The notes under the pieces are model-generated. The model did not search any database. It worked only from the letters and a program-made list of their open reading frames with translations, and had not been told where the DNA came from. A DNA stretch of 64,000 nucleotides from Janthinobacterium sp. LM6 (GTDB taxonomy: Bacteria > Pseudomonadota > Gammaproteobacteria > Burkholderiales > Burkholderiaceae_D), in contig NZ_CP019510.1 of assembly GCF_002002885.1 (NCBI RefSeq), forward strand, positions 3,348,001 to 3,412,000, in the 5' to 3' direction. The position numbers and the translations under genes were made by a program. Of this stretch, positions 34,802 through 44,002 are shown one piece after another (within the stretch, counting starts at the first letter, position 1; each line of letters begins with the position of its first letter).

Positions 34802-36787
34802 TTAGCCTGGGACGGATGTTGTGGTCAGTCCCTGCGGGAGCGGAATACGGCCCATTGGGCCATATTCCCCCAACGGGTCTGACCCCTTTGTAACCTGCCG
34901 CAGGAACGCTTCGAACATCAGCAGCGCCCACAGGGGCGCGCTGTAGTCGCGCCGCCCGCTCGCATGCTGTTCCAGCAGCAGACGCACGTAGTCCATGTCG
35001 AACAGGCCGCATTGCGCCAGCGTGGGGCCCAGCAGCCGCTGCTGCAGGCGCTGGCGCAGCGGGCCGCGCAGCCAGTCGGCCAGCGGCACGGAAAAGCCCA
35101 TCTTCTGGCGGTACAGCAGGGCGTCGGGCAGCAGCGGGCGCAGGGCTTTTTTCAGCAAATACTTGCCTTCGCCGCGCCGCAGCTTCCATTGCGGCGGCAG
35201 GCCGGACATCCACGCCACCAGTTCATGGTCGAGCAGGGGCGAGCGCACTTCCAGCGCATGCGCCATGCTGGCCCGGTCGACTTTCGTGAGGATGTCGCCG
35301 GGCAGGTAGGTTTTCAAGTCCAGGTACTGCACCTGCGACAGCGGGTCTTGCGCGGGACTGGCCAGCGCGTGGCGGCGCAGCACTTCCACGGCGCGGTAGC
35401 CGTGCAGGCTGCGCCGCATCTCGGGGCTGAACAGGCGCGCGCGCATGGCGTCGCCCAGCAGGCTGACGCCGTGAAAATACGCGTCCGTCGTGTCGCGCGC
35501 CAGTCCCTCGAACGTGGTCTTGGCGCGCAGGAAGCGCGGCGCCCAGTCGGCCTTCGGGTACAGCCGCCCCAGGGTGCCGAACAGCGACTGGCGCAAGCCG
35601 GCCGGCAGCAGCGGGTCCATGGCCTTGCGCACTTTTTCTTCGCGCGTGTGCAGGCGGTAGCGCCGGTAGCCGGCCAGGCTTTCATCGCCGCCGTCGCCCG
35701 ACAGGGCCACCGTGACGCGCTGGCGCGCCAGCTGGCAGACGCGGTAGGTGGGCATGGCGGAACTGTCGGCGAACGGCTCGTCGTACAGGTTGGCCAGCAG
35801 GTCGATCAGCTCGAAGTCGTCTTGCTCGACCTGGCGCGCGTGGTGCGCCGTGGCGTAGCGGCGCGCCACCAGGTCGGCGTAGCGCGCCTCGTTGTACGCC
35901 GGGTCGCCGAACGAGATGGAGCAGGTGTTGACGGGCGTGCTGCTGGCCCCCGCCATCAGCGCCACGACGGCGCTCGAATCGACGCCGCCCGACAAGAAGG
36001 CGCCCAGCGGCACTTCGGCCACCATGCGGATGCGCACCGCTTCGCGCAGGCGCGCCAGCAGCTCGTCGGCCGCCTGCGCTTCGCTGGCGGGCGGGTTCGG
36101 CGTGAACGGGATGTCCCAGTACGACTGCGGCGCGGGAAGCGGCTGGCCGGCGCGAATCGACAGGGTATGCCCGGGCGGCAGCTTGCGCGCGTGCTGGAAG
36201 ATGCTGCGCGGCTCGGGCACGTAGCCGTAGGCGAAATACTCTTCCACGGCCAGCGGGTCGAGCGCGCGCGGCATGGCCGGATGCGCGAGCAGGGCCTTGA
36301 GTTCGGAGCCGAACAGCAGGGTGCCGTCGTCCGCCTCGCCGTAATACAGGGGTTTGACGCCCAGGCGGTCGCGCGCCAGGAACAGCAGGTGGCGCCGGCG
36401 GTCCCACAGGGCGAAGGCGAACATGCCGCGCAGGCGCTGCACGCATTGCTCTCCCCACTGTTCCCAGGCGTGGACGATGACTTCCGTGTCGCTGCTGGTG
36501 CGGAAGGTGTGGCCGAACTGGCGCAGTTCGGCCATCAGGCTGCGATAGTTGTAGATTTCGCCATTGAAGACGATGGCGATGCTGCGGTCGGCGTTGAACA
36601 GCGGCTGCTGGCCGCTGGCCAGGTCGATCACGGACAGGCGCCGGTGCGCCAGTCCCAGTCCCGGCTCGCGGTGCAAGCCCCCTTCGTCCGGCCCCCGGTG
36701 GCGCAGGCTGTGGTTCATGCGCGCCAGCAGCAGCACGTCGATGTCGCGCTGGCCCTGCAAATCAAAGATGCCGCTGATGCCGCACAT
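34802..36787 (-). CDS. XrtA/PEP-CTERM system amidotransferase (asparagine synthase-like)
   Basis: A 661-residue class II glutamine amidotransferase plus synthetase (TIGR03108 type). The nucleophile Cys2 is present (MCGISGIF), as are RHRGPDEGG, NGEIYNYRSL, the PP-loop SGGVDSSA and GDGGDESLAGY. It should amidate a carboxylate of a sugar or peptide using glutamine and ATP. The last 27 or so residues (from about KGSDPLGEYG) look like translated repeat DNA: the coding sequence runs through the palindrome at 34842-34868 and GGGTCTGACCCC at 34875-34886. A typical member would end near LMFEAFLRQV. Confidence 0.9.
   Translation of the reverse strand: MCGISGIFDLQGQRDIDVLLLARMNHSLRHRGPDEGGLHREPGLGLAHRRLSVIDLASGQQPLFNADRSIAIVFNGEIYNYRSLMAELRQFGHTFRTSSDTEVIVHAWEQWGEQCVQRLRGMFAFALWDRRRHLLFLARDRLGVKPLYYGEADDGTLLFGSELKALLAHPAMPRALDPLAVEEYFAYGYVPEPRSIFQHARKLPPGHTLSIRAGQPLPAPQSYWDIPFTPNPPASEAQAADELLARLREAVRIRMVAEVPLGAFLSGGVDSSAVVALMAGASSTPVNTCSISFGDPAYNEARYADLVARRYATAHHARQVEQDDFELIDLLANLYDEPFADSSAMPTYRVCQLARQRVTVALSGDGGDESLAGYRRYRLHTREEKVRKAMDPLLPAGLRQSLFGTLGRLYPKADWAPRFLRAKTTFEGLARDTTDAYFHGVSLLGDAMRARLFSPEMRRSLHGYRAVEVLRRHALASPAQDPLSQVQYLDLKTYLPGDILTKVDRASMAHALEVRSPLLDHELVAWMSGLPPQWKLRRGEGKYLLKKALRPLLPDALLYRQKMGFSVPLADWLRGPLRQRLQQRLLGPTLAQCGLFDMDYVRLLLEQHASGRRDYSAPLWALLMFEAFLRQVTKGSDPLGEYGPMGRIPLPQGLTTTSVPG
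34842..34886. repeat. Palindromic repeat-like element inside 3' end of amidotransferase gene
   Basis: GGAATACGGCCCA at 34842-34854 and TGGGCCATATTCC at 34856-34868 are inverted repeats with one mismatch around a single base. Right after them, GGGTCTGACCCC (34875-34886) is a second short palindrome. This layout resembles dispersed intergenic repeats of Oxalobacteraceae genomes (from memory). No second copy was noticed in this window. Confidence 0.55.
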
Positions 36788-36797
36788 GGGAGGCCTT

Positions 36798-38000
36798 TCA
36801 GGGATAGGTGGACAGGGGAGAGGGCTGGCGCGCGCCCGTCAGGCGGTCGTACACGGCCAGGTAGGCGCCGGCCATGGCGGGCAGGCTGTGCTCGGCCAGC
36901 ACCTGGCGCCGCCCGCGCGCGCCGTGGCGCGGACCGAGTTCCGGCATGCTGTAGTAGTCGAGCATGGCGTCGGCCAGCATCTCGGGCGACCCGGGCGGCA
37001 CCAGGGTGCCGCTCCAGCCCGACTGCACCAGTTCCGCATTGCCGCCCACCTGCGTGGCGACGACGGGCAGCCCCGTCGCCATCGCTTCGAGGATGGTGTT
37101 CGAACTGCCTTCGGCCAGCGACGGCAGCACGAACAGGTCCATGGCGCGCAGCAGCTGCGCCACGTCGTCGCGCGCGCCGGGCAGCCAGGCAAGGTGCGCC
37201 ACGCCGGACTGGCGCAGCAAGTCCAGGCACGCCTGGCGGCACGGCCCGTCGCCGACGATGATCAGGCGCAGGCGCGCGCGGGCGCCCGGCTGCGCCAGCA
37301 ACAGTAAAAAGGCATGCACCAGCGAGGCGTGGTCCTTGACGGGGGCCATGCGGCCCACGCTGCCGATGACGAAGGCGCCGTTGCACAGGAAGCCGGGCGG
37401 GCCCACGGCGGCCGGCGGGCCCAGGCGCGGATGGAATTGCACGCTGTCGACGCCATTGCCGATGTGCGACACCTGCGCGGGCGCCGCGCCGATGGCGTCC
37501 ACCAGCCATTGCCCCAGGTCGGCGCTGACGGCGATGAAGTGCTGCACCAGCGGCAGCATGCATTTGCGCAGCAGCCGGTATTTGCGGCGGGTGCCGTGCA
37601 AGTCGCTCATGTCGCGCCCGTGTTCGCCATGCACGCGCAGGCGCACGCCGGCCAGGCAGGCCAGCAGTTGCGCCTCGAGGCAGCCCAGGTTGCGCGTGTG
37701 CACCAGCGTCGGGCGCAGCTGTTTCAGCACGCGGTACAGGTGCAGGTAGTGGCGCCAGTCCTTGCCCTCGCGCTTGTCCAGGCTGATGATGTCGACACCC
37801 GGCGTGGTCAGGCGCTGGCGAAACGCGGTGGCGTTTTTCAGGCAGACGATGGCGTGCCGGTAGCGCTCCGGCGGCAAATGGTTGATCAGGTTCACCAGGC
37901 CGTTTTCCAGCCCGCCCACGTCGAGCTGGTGGATCACGTGCACGATCAGCGGGGCCGTGCTGGCCGCCGGCGCGCGGCCCGTCTCGGTGTCAAGGGCCAT
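36798..38000 (-). CDS. Sugar transferase stp2-type, PEP-CTERM/XrtA-associated
   Basis: A 400-residue GT4 enzyme. The opening IVHVIHQLDVGGLENGLVNL (about residues 19-38) is typical of the exosortase A-linked sugar transferase family TIGR03088. HGEHGRDMSDL, GNGVDSVQFHP and EGSSNTILEAMATGLPVVAT follow in the expected order. Its start overlaps the end of xrtA by eleven bases, and it precedes the amidotransferase by ten bases. It probably adds one sugar to the lipid-linked repeat unit. Confidence 0.9.
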   Translation of the reverse strand: MALDTETGRAPAASTAPLIVHVIHQLDVGGLENGLVNLINHLPPERYRHAIVCLKNATAFRQRLTTPGVDIISLDKREGKDWRHYLHLYRVLKQLRPTLVHTRNLGCLEAQLLACLAGVRLRVHGEHGRDMSDLHGTRRKYRLLRKCMLPLVQHFIAVSADLGQWLVDAIGAAPAQVSHIGNGVDSVQFHPRLGPPAAVGPPGFLCNGAFVIGSVGRMAPVKDHASLVHAFLLLLAQPGARARLRLIIVGDGPCRQACLDLLRQSGVAHLAWLPGARDDVAQLLRAMDLFVLPSLAEGSSNTILEAMATGLPVVATQVGGNAELVQSGWSGTLVPPGSPEMLADAMLDYYSMPELGPRHGARGRRQVLAEHSLPAMAGAYLAVYDRLTGARQPSPLSTYP

Positions 38001-39588
38001 GCGGCAGCTCCTGCAGGCGTTGTTCGATGACGGGCAGCGCCGCCCGCAGGAAGGCTTGCAGGTGCGCGCGCGGCGGCGGCGCCAGCTCGTCGTAGGCGGC
38101 AAAGACGATGAGGTCGGCGCCATCCTGGCGCCTGCCCAGCAGCTTGGCTTGCGCCAGCAGCAGCTTCACCAGCACGGGCCGGGCCGTGACGACGCCGCCC
38201 TGGCGGTAGACGCGCCACACCAGCAGGCGCTCGCCGCCGTGGGCCAGCACGCTTTCGCGCACGTCGAGGGCGCCGCCGGACAAGCCGACCTGCCGTACGC
38301 GCTGCGCCAGGGCCGTCCAGCGCGCGCCGTAGGGCGACGATTGGTGCGTCAGCAATTCGGCATCGCGCGCCTGGCGCGCATACCAGTGCAGCTGCAGCCC
38401 CACCGGCGCGCCGTCGCCGTCCTGGCGCGCGTACGTGGCGGCAAACAGCGCGGGCTTGCCCGCATACGGCGCTTGCCAGCTGATACTCCCCGGTGCCGCA
38501 TCGTGCAGGCGGCGCCAGGCGGGCGGATCGGGCAAGGCCAGCACGATGGCGGGCAGCGCGGCGCCGTCGTCGCGGTGGCTGGCCAGCGCCAATGCAGGCC
38601 ACAGCGCCGCCAGCAGCAGGCAGGCGGCGCTGGCGCGCAGGGTGGCGCCGGGGCGGGCGGGCGGGGTTGCCAAGGCGGGTGGCAAGGTCGGTGACAAAGT
38701 GGGGGGCAACGTCGGCGCCAGCGGCAGTTCGCGCCAGCGCGCGGCCAGCCAGAACAGCAGCAGCGCCACCAGGCCGAAGAACAGCCAGCCGTAGATCAGG
38801 TGGTCGACGCCCACGGCCAAGCGCATGTTGCTCAGGTGGCCCAGCATCACGATCAGGTAGGCGCGCACGCCATTGGCGAGGATGGGCACGAGCAGCGCGG
38901 CGGCCATGACGGCCAGGCGCCGCCGCGTGCTGTGGAAGTGGACATGCGCGAACAGGGCGCCCAGGGCCAGCGCGGCGATCAGGTAGCGCAAGCCGCTGCA
39001 CGCTTCCACCACCGACCAGTTGCCCGTGGGCAGAGAAAAATTGCTGCCATCGCGGAACACGGGCACGCCCGTCCATTGCAGCGCGGTGACGGTGAAGGCG
39101 GCCGTGAAGTCGATCAGCGGTTCGAGGAAGACTTCGCCAAACGGCACGGCGAGAAACAGATACGCGAGGGGAAAAGCCAGCAGGCGCACGGCCGGCCAGC
39201 CGAGGATGGCCAGCACGCAGGCGGGCAGCATGGCCGTGGCCGCATATTGTTCCACCACGGGCACGTTGGCGGCGTCGGCCAGCAGCCAGGCCAGGCCCAG
39301 CGCACCGAGCAGCAGCAAGCCCGGCCGCGACGGCCGGGGCGTCAGCGCGGCCAGGCGCGCGCGCTGGCGCCAGGCCAGCCAGCAACTGATGGGCACGATC
39401 AAGAAGCCGTGCGCGAAGGTCTGCGAGCGCGACCATAATTCCAGCATCGACCAGAAGGTGGCGTGGTACAGCAGCACGACGGCGGCCAGGGCCAGCAGCA
39501 GGAGCTGCAAGGCATGTCGCTGGCCATGCCCGTCCGGCCGGACGGCCGCATCCGGCAAGCAGGCCACCGGGTCGAGTTGCACGCTCAT
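37990..39588 (-). CDS. xrtA: Exosortase A with fused EpsI domain
   Basis: A 532-residue inner-membrane transpeptidase-like enzyme that recognises and cleaves C-terminal PEP-CTERM sorting signals. About eight helices make the exosortase domain (residues 25-285). The catalytic Cys197 lies in VEACSGLRYL, Arg242 in NGVRAYLIV and His263 in VDHLIYGW. A Pro/Thr-rich linker (about 289-312, TLPPTLSPTL-like repeats) leads to a periplasmic EpsI domain (about 320-532), a fusion normal for XrtA. It starts inside the stop of the upstream glycosyltransferase gene. No PEP-CTERM protein is encoded in this window, so its substrates lie elsewhere. Confidence 0.95.
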   Translation of the reverse strand: MSVQLDPVACLPDAAVRPDGHGQRHALQLLLLALAAVVLLYHATFWSMLELWSRSQTFAHGFLIVPISCWLAWRQRARLAALTPRPSRPGLLLLGALGLAWLLADAANVPVVEQYAATAMLPACVLAILGWPAVRLLAFPLAYLFLAVPFGEVFLEPLIDFTAAFTVTALQWTGVPVFRDGSNFSLPTGNWSVVEACSGLRYLIAALALGALFAHVHFHSTRRRLAVMAAALLVPILANGVRAYLIVMLGHLSNMRLAVGVDHLIYGWLFFGLVALLLFWLAARWRELPLAPTLPPTLSPTLPPALATPPARPGATLRASAACLLLAALWPALALASHRDDGAALPAIVLALPDPPAWRRLHDAAPGSISWQAPYAGKPALFAATYARQDGDGAPVGLQLHWYARQARDAELLTHQSSPYGARWTALAQRVRQVGLSGGALDVRESVLAHGGERLLVWRVYRQGGVVTARPVLVKLLLAQAKLLGRRQDGADLIVFAAYDELAPPPRAHLQAFLRAALPVIEQRLQELPHGP

Positions 39589-40880
39589 GTGGAGGGTTCC
39601 CGCACGGGCAGCACAGGCGCGGCGGCGCCGCCGGCAGGCGTATTCGAACCGGCCTCGGCCGATATGCCCAGCATGGCGCCCAGGCCGCGCAGGTTGCGCT
39701 CCCAGTCGTAATCCTGCAAGACCAGCTGGCGCGCCGCCGCGCCCATGGCCGCGCCGCTCGCTTCGGCCGCGCCATCCTGGGCATGGCGCAGCACGCGCGC
39801 GGCATGGTGGATGAATTCGGCGTCGTCGCGCGCCAGCAGCAGTTCCAGGCCCGGCTGGGCGGCGATGCCTTCCAGCGCCTGCGGCGTGGCCAGCACGATC
39901 TTGCCCATCGCCATCGCTTCCAGCACCTTGTTTTGCACGCCGCGGGCGATGCGCAGGGGCGCCACGGCCAGGGCCGCGCCCGCCAGGTAGGGCCGGATGT
40001 CGGGCACCTTGCCCGTCACCACCACGCCGGCCACCCTGGCCAGCGCCGTCACGGCGGACACGGGCGCGCTGCCGACGATATAAAACTGCAACCGGGGAAA
40101 CTCGCGCCGCAGGGCGGGCCAGACGTGGCGCACGAACCATTGCACGGCGTCGATGTTCGGCCAGTAATCCATGGCGCCCGTAAACACCAGCGCCTGCACG
40201 CCGGCCGGATACACGCCGGACTGGGCTTGCATGGGCGTGAAATACGCCGTGTCGACGCCGTTGTTAAAATAGCCCGTCTTGCGCCGCGCCATCGGCGCGC
40301 ACTGGCGGAACAGGGCCGCTTCGGCCGGCGAGACGAAGCTGGCGGCCGTGAATTGCTGGGCGATATGGCGCTCGTACTGCAGCAGCAGCTGCGCTTCGCG
40401 CCGGTACAGCAGCGACATGGGCCAGGGTTTGCTGTCGCCGTACTGGCGCCACTTGTCGGAATCGACGTCGACGAAATCGATCACGCGGTGCAGGGCGCGG
40501 CCCGCGCTGCCGTCGATGTATTGCGCCATGGGCCCGGAAAAGGCCAGCGCATGGCGCACCTTGCCGCCGGACAGCAAGCCGTCGACCCATTGCAGCAGCC
40601 GCGCATCGCGGTAATAGTGCACGCTCATCGCTTGCCGCGACAGCAGCGCCTGCATGGCGCGCCAGCGGGCCGTGCCGCGCTGCAAGCCGATGAAGCGCGT
40701 GCTGGCGCACAGGGCGGCCACGCTTTTGGCGTGCCGCCAGTCGTCGTCATCGTCGATGAAGCAGCCCAGGTGCACGCGGAAATGCCGGCTCAGGTATTGC
40801 AGCATGTGCCACGAACGTATCTTGTCGCCCTTGTTGGGCGGATACGGCAGGCGGTGGGCGAGGAAGAGCAGTTCGCGCAT
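39585..40880 (-). CDS. Sugar transferase stp1-type, PEP-CTERM/XrtA-associated
   Basis: A 431-residue glycosyltransferase of the TIGR03087 type, always found near xrtA. It opens MRELLFLAHRLPYPPNKGDK and has the VIDFVDVDSDKWRQY motif, the GYFNNGVDTAYF junction and the ARGVQNKVLEAMAMGKIVLA donor site. The first helix motif (PPNKGDKIRS) is diagnostic. The gene overlaps xrtA by four bases and starts 15 bases after femAB. It probably works on the same lipid-linked glycan as the other glycosyltransferases of the operon. Confidence 0.92.
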   Translation of the reverse strand: MRELLFLAHRLPYPPNKGDKIRSWHMLQYLSRHFRVHLGCFIDDDDDWRHAKSVAALCASTRFIGLQRGTARWRAMQALLSRQAMSVHYYRDARLLQWVDGLLSGGKVRHALAFSGPMAQYIDGSAGRALHRVIDFVDVDSDKWRQYGDSKPWPMSLLYRREAQLLLQYERHIAQQFTAASFVSPAEAALFRQCAPMARRKTGYFNNGVDTAYFTPMQAQSGVYPAGVQALVFTGAMDYWPNIDAVQWFVRHVWPALRREFPRLQFYIVGSAPVSAVTALARVAGVVVTGKVPDIRPYLAGAALAVAPLRIARGVQNKVLEAMAMGKIVLATPQALEGIAAQPGLELLLARDDAEFIHHAARVLRHAQDGAAEASGAAMGAAARQLVLQDYDWERNLRGLGAMLGISAEAGSNTPAGGAAAPVLPVREPST

Positions 40881-40895
40881 GGTATGTCCCCTTGC

Positions 40896-41978
40896 TTAGC
40901 CCAGTTGCCGCACGATGTGCGGCCCCAGCAGGTTGGCCAGCGGCAGCGGCAGGCGGCGCCAGGCGCGGATGAACAGCGCGTATTTCGGATTCAGGGGATT
41001 GACTTCCGGCAACGCCTTGGCGCGCACGAGCCGGCAGGCATACGGCAGCGGCTGCGGCGTAAAACCCCAGTTCTTCTTGAAGTCGTATGCCCCGGTGCCG
41101 AGCTTGCTGCGGCCGAAATCGAACAGGCGGCAGCCGCGCGCGCTGGCGCGGCGCATCGCTTCCCAGTACATGAAATCGTTGGCGCCCGTGCGGCGCGCCA
41201 GCACGCTGCCGCCGCCATAATACGGCAGCACTTCATCGCGGAAATAGAACAGCAGCACGCTCGCTTGCGCCTGCTGGCCGTGGTACACGGTGAGGATCTC
41301 GCAATCGCCGCCAAACACCGTGCGCAGCAGGGCAAAGTGGCGGCGCGCGAAGACGGGCGTGCCCAGCCGGTGCACGCTGGATGCGTAGAGCGGGTAGAAA
41401 CGTTCGAGGTCATAGTCGATGGCGCTGTGCAGGCCGCCCGCCATGGCCTTGCGCACGACGGCGCGCTGCTTGCGGGGGATCGCCAGCAGATTCTGTTCCG
41501 CCTCGGGGTGCAAGGCGCGGCGGAAGGTCGCGTACAGGGGTTTATGCAGCCAGGCCGTGTCCGGCTGTTGTTCCACCTCGCGCCAGCGGTATTCCAGGTG
41601 GCCCACGCCGAGGCGCCGGGCCAGCGCCAGCGCCGCGCCGTCGAGGGCCAGTCGCACGGCCGCGCTGCCGCCGGCGATGCCGCCGTACACGCAAAAGGGC
41701 AGCGAAACGAGGGACGAACCGAACAGGCGGCTGCGCAGGTGGGCCAGCGGCAGCACGCCGGCGATGCGCCCGTGCTGTTCCGCGTACAGGAAATGGCTGT
41801 CGTGCCGGAAACCCTGCTGCATGATGGTGTGCCAGCCGGCGCGGTGGAAGAAGGTCGCGTCCGGGCACGTGTCGACGAAGGCATCCCAGCGCGCATGCTC
41901 GTGCCCCTGCAGCGAGCGCACGGCGATGGCGGCGCTGCACTGTAGCGTGTCGGGAGGAAGGCTGGCCTCGTGCATCAT
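40896..41978 (-). CDS. FemAB-family XrtA/PEP-CTERM-associated protein
   Basis: A 360-residue double-GNAT protein of the FemAB/MurM kind (TIGR03019 type). The C-terminal GNAT half carries QAQASVLLFYFRDEVLPYY and the family signature NDFMYWEAMRRA...LFDFGRS. FemAB proteins transfer aminoacyl groups from tRNA to glycan or peptide acceptors, or act as related acyltransferases. Here the role is probably a substitution on the polysaccharide. The ATG at 41978 overlaps the deacetylase stop; a second ATG follows immediately (41975). Confidence 0.9.
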   Translation of the reverse strand: MMHEASLPPDTLQCSAAIAVRSLQGHEHARWDAFVDTCPDATFFHRAGWHTIMQQGFRHDSHFLYAEQHGRIAGVLPLAHLRSRLFGSSLVSLPFCVYGGIAGGSAAVRLALDGAALALARRLGVGHLEYRWREVEQQPDTAWLHKPLYATFRRALHPEAEQNLLAIPRKQRAVVRKAMAGGLHSAIDYDLERFYPLYASSVHRLGTPVFARRHFALLRTVFGGDCEILTVYHGQQAQASVLLFYFRDEVLPYYGGGSVLARRTGANDFMYWEAMRRASARGCRLFDFGRSKLGTGAYDFKKNWGFTPQPLPYACRLVRAKALPEVNPLNPKYALFIRAWRRLPLPLANLLGPHIVRQLG

Positions 41979-42835
41979 GTGCTTTCCAAAAAAATACGGT
42001 CCATGCGGTCCCAGGAGAAATCGCGCGTCAGGCGCGCCAGCCGCGCTTCCATGCGACCCAGGTTCAGGTAGTGGCGAAAGCGCGTCCTGGCGTCGAGGCC
42101 GGCCGGGCGCGGCTGGCCGGGATCGAGTTCCCAGGGATGAAAATAGAATATGCCAGCTTGCCCGTCGCGCGAATTGATGCGTCGCAAAAGCCAGCGCGAC
42201 AGTGCATACGGCATCAACCTGAAATAACCGCCGCCGCCGGCCGGCACGTTGCGCCCGCGCAGGCGCACGGTACTGACGGGCAATTCCAGCACGCCCTGCG
42301 GTCCCCGCGGGCGCCAGGCGAAGCGCGGTGCGTCGGGCATGCCGTAGTGGTCGTGGCGGATCGGGTAAATGCTGGAACTGTAGCGGTAGCCCGCTTCCTG
42401 CAGCACGTCGAAGGCCCACAGGTTGGCCGCGCCGATGGAAAAGCTGGGCGCCCGGTAGCCGTGCACGGCCAGCCCCGTTATTTGTTCCAGGATGGTCTTG
42501 CTGCGGCGCACGTCGTCGGCGAATTGCGCGGCCGACTGGTCGCAGGCGCGCAGGTGCGCATAGCCGTGGCTGGCCACTTCGTGTCCGGCGTCCGCCACGC
42601 GGCGCAGCATGGCCGGATAGCGCTCGGCGATCCAGCCCAGGGTAAAAAAGGTGGCGTGGATGCGCCGGCCTTCCAGCAGCAGCAGGATGCGCTCGATATT
42701 CGCCTCGACCCGGCATTCCAGGCGGGGCCAGTCGGCGCGCGCGATGTGCGGCGCGAAGGCGGACACCTGAAAATAGTCTTCCACGTCGACGGTCAGCGCA
42801 TTCTTCAGCGCTGGCAGCAGCGCCGGCGGCGTCAT
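41975..42835 (-). CDS. XrtA-associated polysaccharide deacetylase (DUF3473)
   Basis: A 286-residue CE4 deacetylase with a C-terminal DUF3473 extension (TIGR03006 type). LTVDVEDYFQVSAF (about residues 14-27) holds the metal and catalytic Asp pair. HATFFTLGWIAERYP and EVASHGYAHL give the His ligands, and IFYFHPWELDPGQPR marks the end of the catalytic part. It would remove N-acetyl groups from the glycan. The start at 42835 is set by the ATGA overlap with wecB, and its end overlaps femAB. Confidence 0.92.
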   Translation of the reverse strand: MTPPALLPALKNALTVDVEDYFQVSAFAPHIARADWPRLECRVEANIERILLLLEGRRIHATFFTLGWIAERYPAMLRRVADAGHEVASHGYAHLRACDQSAAQFADDVRRSKTILEQITGLAVHGYRAPSFSIGAANLWAFDVLQEAGYRYSSSIYPIRHDHYGMPDAPRFAWRPRGPQGVLELPVSTVRLRGRNVPAGGGGYFRLMPYALSRWLLRRINSRDGQAGIFYFHPWELDPGQPRPAGLDARTRFRHYLNLGRMEARLARLTRDFSWDRMDRIFLEST

Positions 42836-43992
42836 GGCGGCCCCCGGCGCGCCGCCAGCCACGGCGCGACGATGGCGGCGATGCGCTCGGCCGCGTGGCC
42901 ATCCCACAGGGGCGGAAGGCGACCGCGCTTGCCGCCCGTGTCCAGGATGCCCCGCGCCAGCGACAACATGGCGCCCGGCTGCGTGCCGGCCAGGGTATTC
43001 GTGCCGTCGCTGACGGTGACGGGCCGCTCCGTCGTGTCGCGCAGGGTCAGGCAGGGCACGCCCAGGGCCGTGCTTTCTTCCTGCACGCCGCCCGAATCGG
43101 TCAGCACCAGGCGCGCCTCTTGCATCAGGCCCAGCATTTCCAGGTAGCCCAGCGGCGGCAGGCAGACGATGGCCTGCCGCGCCAGCAATGGTTCCAGGCC
43201 CGCCAGGCGCAGGCCGGCCAGGGTGCGCGGGTGGATGGGAAACAGCAGCGGCAACTGGCGGGACAGCTGTCCCAGCGCCTGCAGCAGCGCTTCGAGTTGC
43301 GCCGGATCATCCACGTTCGACGGCCGGTGCAGGGTCAACAGGCCATACGCGGGCGGGCAGGCGTGGCCGTGGGCGCGCAGGGTGGCGGCGGGCGCTACGG
43401 CGCGCGGCAACTGCTGCCGCAGGCTGTCGATCATGACGTTGCCCGTGAAGTGGATGCGTTCGGCGGCGATGCCTTCGCGCAGCAGGTTGGCGCGCGCGCC
43501 TTCCTCGCTGGTCAGCAGCAGGCTTGATAACTGGTCCGTCAGCACGCGGTTGATTTCCTCGGGCATGCGCCGGTCGCCGCTGCGCAAGCCCGCCTCGACG
43601 TGGATCACGGGCGTGCCGCGCTTGGCCGCCACCAGCGCGCACGCCAGCGTGGAATTGACGTCGCCCACCACCAGCACGGCATCGGGCGCCAGCGGCGGAT
43701 GGGCGTCGAGTACGGCGTCGAAGCGGCGCATGATCTCGGCCGTCTGCTGCGCGTGGTTGCCGGAGCCGACGTCGAGGGCGATGTCGGGCGGGCGCATGTC
43801 CAGGTCGGCAAACAGCTGCGCGTTCATGGCCGTGTCGTAATGCTGGCCCGTATGCAGCAAGGTCACGCGCACGGCGGGCGCCTGGCGCGCCAGGGCGGCC
43901 AGGATGGGCGCCATCTTCATCAGGTTGGGACGCGCGGCCACCACGCACAGCAGGTGCGCCGGCGCGGCGGATGACGGCGAGGGGTCGGGCAT
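42832..43992 (-). CDS. wecB: UDP-N-acetylglucosamine 2-epimerase
   Basis: A 386-residue non-hydrolysing epimerase that interconverts UDP-GlcNAc and UDP-ManNAc. HVEAGLRSGD (about residue 150) and TDSGGVQEESTALGVP with RDTTERPVT near the C-terminus are the substrate-binding motifs. It supplies ManNAc-type sugars, which the dehydrogenase at 55956 might oxidise further. It overlaps the deacetylase downstream, and 10 bases separate it from the outer-membrane protein gene upstream. Confidence 0.93.
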   Translation of the reverse strand: MPDPSPSSAAPAHLLCVVAARPNLMKMAPILAALARQAPAVRVTLLHTGQHYDTAMNAQLFADLDMRPPDIALDVGSGNHAQQTAEIMRRFDAVLDAHPPLAPDAVLVVGDVNSTLACALVAAKRGTPVIHVEAGLRSGDRRMPEEINRVLTDQLSSLLLTSEEGARANLLREGIAAERIHFTGNVMIDSLRQQLPRAVAPAATLRAHGHACPPAYGLLTLHRPSNVDDPAQLEALLQALGQLSRQLPLLFPIHPRTLAGLRLAGLEPLLARQAIVCLPPLGYLEMLGLMQEARLVLTDSGGVQEESTALGVPCLTLRDTTERPVTVSDGTNTLAGTQPGAMLSLARGILDTGGKRGRLPPLWDGHAAERIAAIVAPWLAARRGPP

Positions 43993-44002
43993 TGCGGGCT
44001 CC

